Source: Flagellimonas flava
GTDB taxonomy: Bacteria > Bacteroidota > Bacteroidia > Flavobacteriales > Flavobacteriaceae
Direction of reading: 5' to 3'
Length of the DNA: 64,000 nucleotides
NCBI RefSeq assembly: GCF_900129665.1
Contig: NZ_FQWL01000006.1
Coordinates: 67,001 to 131,000 of the forward strand
Both the position numbers and the translations under genes were made by a program. Each line of letters starts with the position of its first letter. The stretch's first letter is position 1. The notes under the pieces were generated by a model that saw nothing but the letters and a program-made list of their open reading frames with translations, made no database searches and was not told the origin of the DNA. Shown piece after piece: positions 25,966 to 34,350 of the stretch.

Positions 25966-28043
25966 TTAAAGTAAAAAACGAATACGTAAATCGAGAGATT
26001 AGTTGGTTACATTTCAATGCTAGGGTACTTCAAGAAAGTGCCGATCAAAAAGTACCATTAATTGATAGGTTACGGTTTTTGGGAATTTTCAGTAACAATC
26101 TCGATGAGTTTTTTAAGGTTAGATACGCTACGGTTAAACGCATTGTTGACGCTGGAAAGACAGGGAAAAGTGTTTTGGGCGGAGAGAAAGCGAAGGATCT
26201 ATTGGAGGAAATCACCAAAATAGTGATTGCCCAGCAGGCACGTAGCTTGGAGATATTAAACAGCATTGAGGAAGAGCTGAAGAAGGAAAATATATTCATC
26301 ATCAATGAAAATGAGGTGAGTGAGAGTCAGGCGGAGTTCATTCATGAATATTTCTTCAAAGAGGTCAACCAAGAGCTCATGACCATTATTTTGAATGACC
26401 TTACAGAGTTTCCTCTTCTAAAGGATACAGCAGCGTATCTGGCGGTTAAAATGGTAATGAAAGGCGACGAGTCCAATGGTACCTATGGACGAAACAGATA
26501 TGCACTTATTGAAATACCAAAGGGGATAGACCGCTTTATTGTCTTGCCGAAAGAAGGGGACAAGAACTTCATCATTATCCTGGACGATTTAATTCGATTT
26601 TGCCTGGACAGTGTTTTCACCATGTTTGAGTTTGAATCCATTTCGGCCCACATGATTAAAATTACACGGGACGCGGAACTAGATATCGATAATGATTTGA
26701 CCAAAAGTTTTATCGAAAAGATTTCCTCGAGTGTTGAGCACAGAAAAATCAGTGACCCGGTCCGTTTCGTGTATGATAAAAGTATAGACAAGGATACGCT
26801 CCAATTTTTAAAAGAGAAAATGAACATCGTGGATACCGACAGTGTAATTCCAGGTGGAAGGTACCACAACAGAAGGGATTATATGGGGTTCCCTAGCTTG
26901 GGCAGGCAGGATTTGATGTATAAAAAAATAGAGCCACTTCCTGTAAATGGATTTAGTATGGAAGGAAGTTTGTTGGAGATGATTGCCCAAAAGGACTATA
27001 TGATCTATACTCCTTACCACACTTTCGCTTACGTCACCAAATTTCTTAGGGAGGTTGCTTTGGACCCCAAGGTAAGGGCCATCAAAATTACAGTATATCG
27101 TTTGGCCAATGACAGTCAGATTGCCTCTGCATTGATCAACGCTGTCAAAAATGGGAAACAGGTGACAGTGCAGATTGAGCTTCAGGCCCGCTTTGATGAA
27201 CAAGCTAATATCCAATATGCCAATCAGCTTCAGGCTGAGGGGGTTAAACTAATTTTTGGTGTACCAGGTCTAAAGGTTCACAGTAAGATTTGTCTCGTGG
27301 AACGTGAAGAACAAGAAGGTATTAGGAGATATGGTTTTATCAGCACGGGGAATTTTAATGAATCTACGGCCAAAATCTATACAGATTATACCTTGTTTAC
27401 CGCCCACGATGGTATATTAAAGGAAATGGGGAAAGTGTTCGACTTTTTCGAAACCAACTATAAAATTCATAAGTACAAGCACCTAGTGGTATCCCCGCAC
27501 TATACCAAGTCCACATTTATAAAGCTGATTGACAATGAAATTGAGAACGCACAGGCTGGTGGCGAGGCATATATAAAAATTAAGATGAATAGTTTTACCT
27601 CCTACAAGATGGTAGACAAATTGTACGAAGCCAGTAGGGCAGGGGTAAAAATCCAATTGATAATTAGAGGGGTATGTTGTTTGGTGCCGGGAGTTCCGGA
27701 GATGAGTGATAATATAGAGGCCATAAGCGTGGTGGACAAGTTTTTAGAGCACCCAAGGCTTTTTATTTTTGGAAATAACGGCAACCCGAAAATTTACATT
27801 TCTTCGGCAGACTGGATGACCCGTAACCTGGATTTTAGAGTTGAGGTCGGTTGTCCAATTTATGATCCGGATATAAAACAAGAATTGTTGGATACCTTCA
27901 ATATTTCATGGGAGGATAATCAGAAAGCCCGTGTTTTCTCAGAAAAGCAGGATAATGCCTATCGCGTAAATGATGAAGGCGAGACTGAAATACGATCTCA
28001 GTTTGCCCTCTACGATTACTACAAAGACAAACTGGAATCCTAA
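25962..28043 (+). CDS. ppk: Polyphosphate kinase 1
   Basis: Synthesises inorganic polyphosphate from ATP. The 693-residue length is normal for Ppk1. The N domain begins NREISWLHFNARVLQES, and the catalytic C domains contain the phosphorylated His440 in LKVHSKICLV and His597 in EHPRLFIFGN. It overlaps sixA by 4 nt and is followed by a ppx-type gene. Confidence 0.96.
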   Translation: MIKVKNEYVNREISWLHFNARVLQESADQKVPLIDRLRFLGIFSNNLDEFFKVRYATVKRIVDAGKTGKSVLGGEKAKDLLEEITKIVIAQQARSLEILNSIEEELKKENIFIINENEVSESQAEFIHEYFFKEVNQELMTIILNDLTEFPLLKDTAAYLAVKMVMKGDESNGTYGRNRYALIEIPKGIDRFIVLPKEGDKNFIIILDDLIRFCLDSVFTMFEFESISAHMIKITRDAELDIDNDLTKSFIEKISSSVEHRKISDPVRFVYDKSIDKDTLQFLKEKMNIVDTDSVIPGGRYHNRRDYMGFPSLGRQDLMYKKIEPLPVNGFSMEGSLLEMIAQKDYMIYTPYHTFAYVTKFLREVALDPKVRAIKITVYRLANDSQIASALINAVKNGKQVTVQIELQARFDEQANIQYANQLQAEGVKLIFGVPGLKVHSKICLVEREEQEGIRRYGFISTGNFNESTAKIYTDYTLFTAHDGILKEMGKVFDFFETNYKIHKYKHLVVSPHYTKSTFIKLIDNEIENAQAGGEAYIKIKMNSFTSYKMVDKLYEASRAGVKIQLIIRGVCCLVPGVPEMSDNIEAISVVDKFLEHPRLFIFGNNGNPKIYISSADWMTRNLDFRVEVGCPIYDPDIKQELLDTFNISWEDNQKARVFSEKQDNAYRVNDEGETEIRSQFALYDYYKDKLES

Positions 28044-28053
28044 AGCTACACCT

Positions 28054-28941
28054 TTGGTAATTCGAAAATTCGCCGCTATTGACATTGGGTCGAATGCCGT
28101 TCGTCTCTTGGTTAACAATGTTATAGAGCAGGAGGATAAACCCACAACGTTCAAAAAAAGTGCCCTAATTAGAGTTCCTGTTAGATTGGGGGAGGATGCA
28201 TTTACGCTTGGCAAGGTTTCAGAAAACAACCTAAATCGATTAGTGAAAACCATGTGCTCCTTTGATTTGCTCATGCAAGTCTACGGCGTAGAGAAATACA
28301 TGGCGGTGGCTACATCAGCATTGCGTGAGTCGGAAAATGGTAAGGAAGTGGTGGACAGGGTGCAGAAAGAAGCCGGAATAGGAATAGAAATCATTGATGG
28401 TAAACGAGAGGCTACCATAATCGCTTCAACAGATTTAAAAGACCTAATTAAGAAGGACCGTTCGTATCTGTACGTTGATGTTGGAGGGGGAAGTACAGAA
28501 TTCACAGTTTTTTCCCAAGGAGAACCCAAGTCTTCCAAGTCCTTTAAGATAGGAACTGTGAGGATTTTAAATAATTTGGTTAAAGCTGAGATGTGGCAGC
28601 TCGTGGAAGAATGGATTAAAGAGCATCTTGGGGAAGGAGCAAAGGTTGAGATTATTGGGTCAGGAGGCAACATTAACAAGCTGCACAAGATGTCGGGAAG
28701 AAAAGTGGGCCAACCACTGTCCTTTATCTGGTTGAATGCACAATACCACTTCCTGAATAGTATGGAGTACGAAGACCGTATTTCAGAATTGGGTTTAAAC
28801 CAGGACAGGGCCGATGTGATTATTCCAGCTGCAAAAATATTTTTATCTGCCGCAAAATGGAGTGGCGCCAAGAAAATTCATGTCCCTAAAATAGGCTTGG
28901 CAGATGGGATGATCAAAACCTTGTATCACGAGCAGAGCTAG
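28054..28941 (+). CDS. ppx: Ppx/GppA family exopolyphosphatase
   Basis: A ~295-residue ASKHA-fold phosphatase of the Ppx/GppA family, the short form without the C-terminal HD domain. Motifs are AIDIGSNAVRLL near the N-terminus, VDVGGGSTEFTVF and GSGGNINKL. It likely degrades polyphosphate made by the upstream ppk, or pppGpp. The preferred start is a UUG at 28054, 10 nt after the ppk stop, giving M-V-I-R-K-F-A; in-frame ATGs at 27970 and 27973 would lie inside ppk. Its TAG stop shares bases with the stop of the convergent miaE-like gene. Confidence 0.92.
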   Translation: MVIRKFAAIDIGSNAVRLLVNNVIEQEDKPTTFKKSALIRVPVRLGEDAFTLGKVSENNLNRLVKTMCSFDLLMQVYGVEKYMAVATSALRESENGKEVVDRVQKEAGIGIEIIDGKREATIIASTDLKDLIKKDRSYLYVDVGGGSTEFTVFSQGEPKSSKSFKIGTVRILNNLVKAEMWQLVEEWIKEHLGEGAKVEIIGSGGNINKLHKMSGRKVGQPLSFIWLNAQYHFLNSMEYEDRISELGLNQDRADVIIPAAKIFLSAAKWSGAKKIHVPKIGLADGMIKTLYHEQS

Positions 28942-29519
28942 CCATGCATGGTCTCCTTTTTCCCTAGATTTTTCATTAGCTCTGCCTCATATTCCAAAAG
29001 TTGTAGCCATTTTTTATCCACTTCTTCCTTATCACCATATTTTCGGGCAAATTTTAGGAACATTGTATAATGGTTGGCTTCGCTCACCATGAGGCTACGA
29101 TAAAATTCGGAAAGTTCTTCATCGTTTATTTCTTCGGAAAGTAATCTGAAACGTTCGCAACTTCGGGCTTCAATCAATGCGGCATATAGTAGCTTGTGCA
29201 CCAAATGTGTCTGTCTACTTCCGCCTTTTGGAAAAAATTTCATGAGCTCAATGACATATTCATCCTTACGTTCACGACCCAAAACCCAGCCTCGTTTCAA
29301 AATTTTATCATGAACCATATTAAAATGTCCCATTTCCTCTCTGGCCAAGGCAGTCATTTCTTTTACCAACTCCGATTTTTCAGGAAATCCAATAATCAGT
29401 GAAATAGCAGTGCTTGCGGCCTTTTGTTCGCAATAGGCATGATCGGTCAGAATTTCTTCAATGTTTTTCTCAACGATATTGACCCACCTTGGATCAGTTG
29501 GTAGTTTTAGGCCTAGCAT
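28938..29519 (-). CDS. miaE: tRNA-(ms2io6A)-hydroxylase-like diiron protein
   Basis: A 193-residue ferritin-like protein of the MiaE family. Metal ligands are Glu31, Glu62 and His65 in the EEMGHFNMVH motif, and a second set in EARSCERF and SEANHYTMF. MiaE hydroxylates 2-methylthio-N6-isopentenyladenosine at tRNA position 37. The start is ATG 29519. A -7 element TATCTTTG lies upstream on the minus strand at 29548-29555. It converges on ppx with a 4-nt overlap. Confidence 0.88.
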   Translation of the reverse strand: MLGLKLPTDPRWVNIVEKNIEEILTDHAYCEQKAASTAISLIIGFPEKSELVKEMTALAREEMGHFNMVHDKILKRGWVLGRERKDEYVIELMKFFPKGGSRQTHLVHKLLYAALIEARSCERFRLLSEEINDEELSEFYRSLMVSEANHYTMFLKFARKYGDKEEVDKKWLQLLEYEAELMKNLGKKETMHG

Positions 29520-29547
29520 TTCGAAATTGCGTTTATAAGTTTGGAGG

Positions 29548-29555
29548 CAAAGATA
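29548..29555 (-). promoter_or_regulatory. Candidate miaE promoter, -7 element
   Basis: Minus-strand TATCTTTG, a match to TAnnTTTG, 29 nt upstream of the ATG. No -33 element lies at the optimal spacing. Confidence 0.5.
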
Positions 29556-29596
29556 GAAGTAATCTGTTCAAAATGGATAAAATAAACTGGTATAGC

Positions 29597-29604
29597 TATC
29601 TTTG
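29597..29604 (+). promoter_or_regulatory. Candidate TMEM220 gene promoter, -7 element
   Basis: Plus-strand TATCTTTG, about 60 nt before the UUG start of the TMEM220 gene. It is divergent from the miaE promoter about 42 bp away. Confidence 0.45.
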
Positions 29605-29663
29605 GTTCTCGCTTTGAAATTGCATAAAAATTGAACGCGACAAAACCTTAAATCCTCAATATC

Positions 29664-30023
29664 TTGAACTTATTTTTTAAAATCCTAGGGGGTTTGTTTG
29701 CCCTCCTTTTTTTGTACTCAACCCTGGTGCAACACAATGATCCTGATGCAATGCGATGGTATGCATACTATGGCGTGGCCCTACTGGCGTCCATTCTTTT
29801 TGTCTTTGGTAAATTAAGAACCCAATGGGCGTTTCTCTTGTTCCTTTTCTTTGTATTTAAGATGGTTCAGGTCTGGCCAGAATCTTTCGAAGGCCTTGCC
29901 ATAGGTGAAGGAGATATTAAAAATATAGAAGAAGGCAGGGAAGCAATGGGGCTTGGTATCTCGGCCTTGGCAATGCTTATTTTTATGCTTCGGTCTTGGT
30001 ATGTAAAAAAATCAAAAGTCTAA
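29664..30023 (+). CDS. TMEM220 family membrane protein
   Basis: A 119-residue protein with four hydrophobic segments. The N-terminal F-K-I-L-G-G-L-F-A-L-L-F segment and LVQHNDPDAMRWYAYYGVALLAS identify the transmembrane-220 family, of unknown function. The only reasonable start is UUG 29664, since no ATG occurs before the first helix. Its 3' end overlaps the convergent dnaX stop by 12 nt. Confidence 0.8.
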   Translation: MNLFFKILGGLFALLFLYSTLVQHNDPDAMRWYAYYGVALLASILFVFGKLRTQWAFLLFLFFVFKMVQVWPESFEGLAIGEGDIKNIEEGREAMGLGISALAMLIFMLRSWYVKKSKV

Positions 30024-31736
30024 ATCAAATTCTTTCCTTAGCATATCAATAGCCGGATTTTTTTCCCGCAACTTTTGATATTTTTCCTCTGGAGTGAACG
30101 CAAATTTTTTGGCGACTTCTTCGTTCACGGAAATTTGCAGGGTAATGGAGTAGTTGTCCAATTTTTGTTTAAGATAATCCAGCATTAAACTTTGCTCCCT
30201 TTCAATTTCCTTTTTCATGGTACTGTTGGGCAGCTCGATCCAAATGGTATAATCGTCCCTAAGTTTGGGAACGTCTGCTTGCAGGTTGCTGGCAAGTATT
30301 TTTCTACCTTGATCTTCCAAGAGTTGGACAAAATCGTTCCAATGCATTTGCATGTCCTCTTGGGTAAATAGAGTAGTTGGCAAATCTTGCTGGTCCACAA
30401 CTGGGGACTTTATACTTTCATGATACTTTTTGGCCTTAATGCTGCTTAGCGAAAGCCCAGAAACCCTTTTACCGGAAGATTTTAAATCTATTTTCGGTTT
30501 TGTGGGAGCAATAGCACTTTGTTGTTCTATTACTGATTGTTCTTCTACCCCTTCTGCGGGAATCGGAGCAGGTTCTTCTGTATTGGTTTCCTTTTGAGGA
30601 GTAGATGCCACATCTAACCGCTCTTCTGTTACCTTGAAAAAAGAGGCGGGAATTATGAAATCAAGGTTTTTTTTTTCTCCATCAAAGGTGATGGAGGCCA
30701 ATTTCATTAGAGCAAGCTCAACCAACAGGCGCTGATTTTTGCTGCTCTTATAGCTTAAATCGCAAGTGTTTGCAATTTCCAGTGCTTTCAATAAAAAACC
30801 TTTGTTTGCCTTAGCGGCCTGCTCTTTATAATGCTGTTTTACATCTTCGCCAACCTCCAGTAGTGTATGGGTATCAGGATGCTGACATACCATAAGATCC
30901 CTAAAATGGGAGGCCAAACCTGTAATGAAATGATGTCCATCAAACCCAAGAGCAAGTGTGTCATTAAAAAGCAAGAGTAATTCAGGGATCTTGTTCTCAA
31001 GAATCATATCCGTTGCGCTGAAATACGTGTCGTAATCCAGCACATTCAAATTTTCCGTTACCGCCTTTCTGGTAAGTGTTTTTCCGGAAAAACTTACTAC
31101 ACGGTCAAAAATGGAAAGCGCATCGCGCATAGCACCATCAGCTTTTTGTGCAATAATGTGAAGGGCGCTTTCTTCGGCATCAATGCCCTGTTCCTGAGCA
31201 ATATATTTTAAATATTCGGCAGCATCCCTCACGGTAATCCGCTTAAAGTCAAAAATTTGACATCGAGACAGGATAGTGGGTATAATCTTGTGCTTTTCCG
31301 TGGTGGCCAAAATAAAAATGGCATGTTTCGGAGGCTCTTCCAAGGTTTTAAGAAAGGCATTGAAGGCCGATTGGGAGAGCATGTGCACCTCATCAATGAT
31401 ATAGACCTTGTATTTGCCCACTTGGGGCGGAATGCGAACTTGATCAATTAGACTCCTTATATCATCAACTGAGTTATTGGAAGCTGCATCCAACTCAAAA
31501 ATGTTGAAAGCAAAATCCTCATCTTCCCGCTCTGTTCCATCTTGATTAATCTGTTTGGCCAAAATTCGAGCACAAGTGGTCTTTCCAACACCTCTGGGAC
31601 CACAGAACAAAAGAGCCTGGGCCAAATGGTTGTTGTCAATCGCATTGAGCAAGGTGTTTGTAATAGCCTCCTGACCCACAACGTCCTTGAACGTTTGGGG
31701 TCTATATTTCCGGGCTGATACAATGAAAGGTTCCAA
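30012..31736 (-). CDS. dnaX: DNA polymerase III subunit gamma/tau
   Basis: Clamp-loader ATPase, 574 residues. Walker A GPRGVGKT is at residues 46-53. Walker B VYIIDEVHMLSQSAFNAFLKTLEEPP and sensor-type LATTEKHKIIPTILSRCQ follow. The Cys-rich zinc module that normally lies between the P-loop and ELDAASN is absent: residues 60-80 contain no Cys. The C-terminal third is a Pro/Gln-rich linker plus a divergent tau-like domain. The start is UUG 31736; no ATG occurs upstream in frame. A -7 element TATATTTG lies at 31758-31765 (minus). No frameshift heptamer for a short gamma form was identified. Confidence 0.94.
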   Translation of the reverse strand: MEPFIVSARKYRPQTFKDVVGQEAITNTLLNAIDNNHLAQALLFCGPRGVGKTTCARILAKQINQDGTEREDEDFAFNIFELDAASNNSVDDIRSLIDQVRIPPQVGKYKVYIIDEVHMLSQSAFNAFLKTLEEPPKHAIFILATTEKHKIIPTILSRCQIFDFKRITVRDAAEYLKYIAQEQGIDAEESALHIIAQKADGAMRDALSIFDRVVSFSGKTLTRKAVTENLNVLDYDTYFSATDMILENKIPELLLLFNDTLALGFDGHHFITGLASHFRDLMVCQHPDTHTLLEVGEDVKQHYKEQAAKANKGFLLKALEIANTCDLSYKSSKNQRLLVELALMKLASITFDGEKKNLDFIIPASFFKVTEERLDVASTPQKETNTEEPAPIPAEGVEEQSVIEQQSAIAPTKPKIDLKSSGKRVSGLSLSSIKAKKYHESIKSPVVDQQDLPTTLFTQEDMQMHWNDFVQLLEDQGRKILASNLQADVPKLRDDYTIWIELPNSTMKKEIEREQSLMLDYLKQKLDNYSITLQISVNEEVAKKFAFTPEEKYQKLREKNPAIDMLRKEFDLDF

Positions 31737-31757
31737 ATCGGGAAAAATTGATTAATA

Positions 31758-31765
31758 CAAATATA
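31758..31765 (-). promoter_or_regulatory. Candidate dnaX promoter, -7 element
   Basis: Minus-strand TATATTTG, matching TAnnTTTG, 21 nt upstream of the UUG start. No clear -33 TTTG at 19-nt spacing. Confidence 0.5.
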
Positions 31766-31776
31766 AAAATAGGATT

Positions 31777-31816
31777 GGGCAAAGTAGCTTCAGCAAGCTA
31801 CTAAGCCCTTTTTTTT
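31777..31816 (+). terminator. Stand-alone plus-strand terminator upstream of rnpB
   Basis: GGGC (31777-31780) pairs with GCCC (31805-31808) and AGTAGCTT (31783-31790) with AAGCTACT (31795-31802), around loop CAGC. Eight T residues follow (31809-31816) on the plus strand. No plus-strand gene ends nearby: the preceding plus-strand gene stops at 30023, on the far side of dnaX. Confidence 0.8.
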
Positions 31817-31830
31817 ATTAACAATTGGGT

Positions 31831-31838
31831 TACCTTTG
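31831..31838 (+). promoter_or_regulatory. rnpB promoter, -7 element
   Basis: TACCTTTG matches TAnnTTTG and ends a few nt before the first paired base of the RNase P RNA, so it places the start site near 31842. The region 19-21 nt upstream is a T run from the preceding terminator rather than a clean TTTG. Confidence 0.65.
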
Positions 31839-31841
31839 CCG

Positions 31842-32137
31842 CCAGCAGGCCACCTTATCGCTGCAATTTTGGGCAACTGAAATTGAAGAGGAAAGTCCGG
31901 ACACCAAAGTGCGGCATAGCGGGTAACACCCGTCCGTTGAAAAACGAGGACTAGTGCAACAGAAAGCAAGTACAGTTCGGCTGTAGTGAAATCAGGTAAA
32001 CTCTATGCGGTGAAACGTCATGTAAACCGGTGTTCGAGGGCTGCACGCCCAAACCGGAGGGTAGGCGGTTTGAGCTCCAAGGTAACCTGGAGCCTAGATA
32101 AATGATAAGGCAAGACAGAATCCGGCTTATGGCCTGC
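31842..32137 (+). ncRNA. rnpB: RNase P RNA component
   Basis: Catalytic RNA of RNase P, which removes the 5' leader of pre-tRNAs. The P1 stem pairs GCAGGCC (31845-31851) with GGCCTGC (32131-32137). The universally conserved GAGGAAAGTCCGG lies at about 31888-31900, and ACAGAATCCGGCTTA at about 32115-32130. A consensus promoter element lies just upstream. The RNA is followed by TTTTTATATT, which overlaps the stop codon of the convergent rsmD gene. No protein gene overlaps it. Confidence 0.95.
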
Positions 32138-32140
32138 TTT

Positions 32141-32695
32141 TTATATTTCCTGGCCCGTTTCAGCTTCAAAAAAACTAAAAACGCTGCCCCCGTATTTTCT
32201 GCTTTCAGAAAAACAAGGATGTTGGGACAAGTCAGTTAAACTGGAATGCTCCACTACAAGCAACCCATCTTCCAGCAGATGTTTATTGGCAAACACCATA
32301 TTTACAAGGGTTTCAAATTTGGAATCTTCAAAACTGTATGGTGGATCGGCAAAAATGAGATTGAACTTATCTGTAGTTCGTTCCAAAAACTTGAATACAT
32401 CTGATTTGACTGCGGTCATAGGAGAATCCAACTCTTTGGCCACCTTCGCGATAAACTGCACACACCCGGGAAACCCGTCAACGGCGGTTAGTTCATTACA
32501 ACCTCTAGAGGCAAATTCAAAGCTTATATTCCCCGTACCGGCAAATAGATCCAGAACTTTGAGGTCATCCAGGTAAAACCTGTTGTTCAGAATGTTGAAA
32601 AGGCCTTCTTTGGCCATATCAGTGGTAGGTCTAACCGGGAGTTTTTTTGGGGCACTGATTCTTTTTCCCTTAAACTTGCCTGAAATGATGCGCAT
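32141..32695 (-). CDS. rsmD: 16S rRNA (guanine(966)-N(2))-methyltransferase
   Basis: SAM-dependent methyltransferase of 184 residues that modifies G966 of 16S rRNA. The N-terminal MRIISGKFKGKRI and PTTDMAKEGLFNIL motifs are typical of RsmD. VLDLFAGTGNISFEFASRG binds SAM, and FADPPYSF is the amino-methyltransferase catalytic motif. Its ATG shares one base with the stop of DUF3822 upstream (TAATG). The stop codon sits in the T-tract of the convergent rnpB. Confidence 0.95.
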   Translation of the reverse strand: MRIISGKFKGKRISAPKKLPVRPTTDMAKEGLFNILNNRFYLDDLKVLDLFAGTGNISFEFASRGCNELTAVDGFPGCVQFIAKVAKELDSPMTAVKSDVFKFLERTTDKFNLIFADPPYSFEDSKFETLVNMVFANKHLLEDGLLVVEHSSLTDLSQHPCFSESRKYGGSVFSFFEAETGQEI

Positions 32696-33528
32696 TACAG
32701 TTTGTTTATGGAGGTAAAATCAATGGTCTGGCTTTCCAGCTGATCCAGAGGGTAGGAAGAATCAACGGGTACGAAAACCGAAACGTTTCTGATATAGGTA
32801 TAGCACAGATTAAACAAATCATCTCCTTCCTCGACGAGTCCAAAAAGTTTGAGTTGAATTTCTTCCAAATTCATTTGCAGCTGCTCTAGACTAAAGAGCA
32901 CATAGTAGAGAAAGTCTTCCTTGGTCTTATACTCAAAATGGTTATAAAACAACAGCTTCTTATCCGAAATCACCACAAGCTCCATTTCCTTTGATGAAAC
33001 CTGAACATAACAGGAAGGTTGGGCCGCCATGCGATTTTGGTTCATAAGGGTAGAAATCAATACGGTACCGCTATGTTTAAACTCAAATTCCCCAAAAAGA
33101 TCAAAAATGTGGTTGTTCACGTTGGCAAAAGGAACATAAACATTTATTATATCCTGATGCGGAATCTCATCGTAAGTGATATGATCCGTCGCCATGATTT
33201 TGGCGTTGAACTTCAAGTAGTTGGGCAATTCATCTTTTTTAAAAAGCGTTTTTGGGACCAAACTGAAAAGTCCGCTTTTGTGTATGACCACTACTTCGGA
33301 AAAAGAGGTTCCAACAGTGCTGTTTTTATTGAGAATGCTTTTAAGCTCCTTCAGCAGCAGATAAGGAGTGGAAGATGTTTTGAAGATAACTTTTTCAAAG
33401 GCAACTATTTCTTTTGAAATAGTATCGAGCACACAAAAAGAAAGTCCATTCAAACCAACTTGAATGGACAGTTTCTTAAAATTATCTTGGGAACCGGGTT
33501 CCTGAGTCTTATTGATTTTTTCTGTCAT
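32695..33528 (-). CDS. DUF3822 family protein
   Basis: A 277-residue protein of the Bacteroidota-specific DUF3822 family, of unknown function. N-terminal LSIQVGLNGLSFCVLDT and the later LFFLK-like paired strands suggest a duplicated ASKHA-like fold, but nucleotide-binding residues are not evident. It overlaps the upstream pilin-like gene by 20 nt and rsmD by 1 nt, forming a three-gene operon. Confidence 0.85.
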   Translation of the reverse strand: MTEKINKTQEPGSQDNFKKLSIQVGLNGLSFCVLDTISKEIVAFEKVIFKTSSTPYLLLKELKSILNKNSTVGTSFSEVVVIHKSGLFSLVPKTLFKKDELPNYLKFNAKIMATDHITYDEIPHQDIINVYVPFANVNNHIFDLFGEFEFKHSGTVLISTLMNQNRMAAQPSCYVQVSSKEMELVVISDKKLLFYNHFEYKTKEDFLYYVLFSLEQLQMNLEEIQLKLFGLVEEGDDLFNLCYTYIRNVSVFVPVDSSYPLDQLESQTIDFTSINKL

Positions 33529-34243
33529 AGATTGGAGGCCAGTTTCCGTTGGTACTTACATCGGTAAGTGAACCAACTTTAATCTCTGTACCATTTACTT
33601 CCTCAACACTCTGATGGGCATTCTCCCTTGCTCTTAGGTCAGTTGGCTGATCGTAAAGCACAACATCCTTTTTTATTTTAGCTTCAAAAACTGGGGCCTT
33701 GTACCCTTGTTTGTCAATGATATCCGATTTCATTTCAAACTTCTCGCCGCCTTGGGCATAAGGTACCTCCATCATTGATTTGTAACGGTCATCGTTTTTG
33801 AACAATGAATCCTTCACTTTAATGAATCCTAGGGTATCAATGATTATAGTATCTTTTTGAAGGTCAATTTGATAGGCCTTATCAAAACGCATGAAGGAAG
33901 AATCCCTTTGTTGCGTAATGGTGTAGCTTCCGGTATCTACAAATTGGATAAGGCTATTGAAATCCTTGGCAAATCTTCCATTAACCGTTTTATAGGCTTC
34001 TTGGGAATCCCTGATGTCTTTTAACTTTGCAATAACTTGGGAGAATCTTTCCTTCCGTACCTTTTTAAACTCGATAGGCGCGTTGATGGACTGATAAATT
34101 TTATATCCTAAGAAAATACTCAGAAGACCAAAGACTAGCACAAGAACTGGCTTGATCTTTTGAGGCAAAAAACGGTCAATCAAGAAAACTAGGCCTACGG
34201 TCACTAGGCAAATTACTACTACGATAAGAATTAAGTTTAACAT
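33509..34243 (-). CDS. Pilin-like bitopic membrane protein, unknown
   Basis: A 244-residue protein with two adjacent hydrophobic segments (about residues 1-25 and 30-50) and a long soluble tail. The stretch KLKDIRDSQEAYKTVNGRFAKDFNSLIQFVDTGSYTI resembles the post-helix region of type IV pilin or T2SS pseudopilin-like proteins, where a substrate-independent length marker follows the first helix. There is no prepilin cleavage site. The ATG at 34243 is used; a UUG at 34285 is far less likely. A -7 element TAGATTTG lies upstream at 34283-34290 (minus). It is the first gene of the DUF3822-rsmD operon. Confidence 0.75.
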   Translation of the reverse strand: MLNLILIVVVICLVTVGLVFLIDRFLPQKIKPVLVLVFGLLSIFLGYKIYQSINAPIEFKKVRKERFSQVIAKLKDIRDSQEAYKTVNGRFAKDFNSLIQFVDTGSYTITQQRDSSFMRFDKAYQIDLQKDTIIIDTLGFIKVKDSLFKNDDRYKSMMEVPYAQGGEKFEMKSDIIDKQGYKAPVFEAKIKKDVVLYDQPTDLRARENAHQSVEEVNGTEIKVGSLTDVSTNGNWPPIYDRKNQ

Positions 34244-34282
34244 ACGAATATTGTCTTTCTTAGTTAATTTAGCGGTTACTGA

Positions 34283-34290
34283 CAAATCTA
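34283..34290 (-). promoter_or_regulatory. Candidate promoter, -7 element, for the pilin-like/DUF3822/rsmD operon
   Basis: Minus-strand TAGATTTG matches TAnnTTTG, 39 nt before the ATG at 34243. The divergent helicase gene starts at 34351. Confidence 0.5.
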
Positions 34291-34350
34291 CAATTTTTTT
34301 TTAATCACGAAACTTTTTGCTTTAAAAATCCATGACGCCCAAAGTAGCCT

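Noticed and set aside
28281..28871. 196-codon minus-strand ORF
   Set aside because: Antisense to ppx; the plus-strand reading has all family motifs.
31842..32137. tRNA or tmRNA
   Set aside because: The conserved GAGGAAAGTCCGG and ACAGAATCCGGCTTA elements and P1 pairing identify RNase P RNA.
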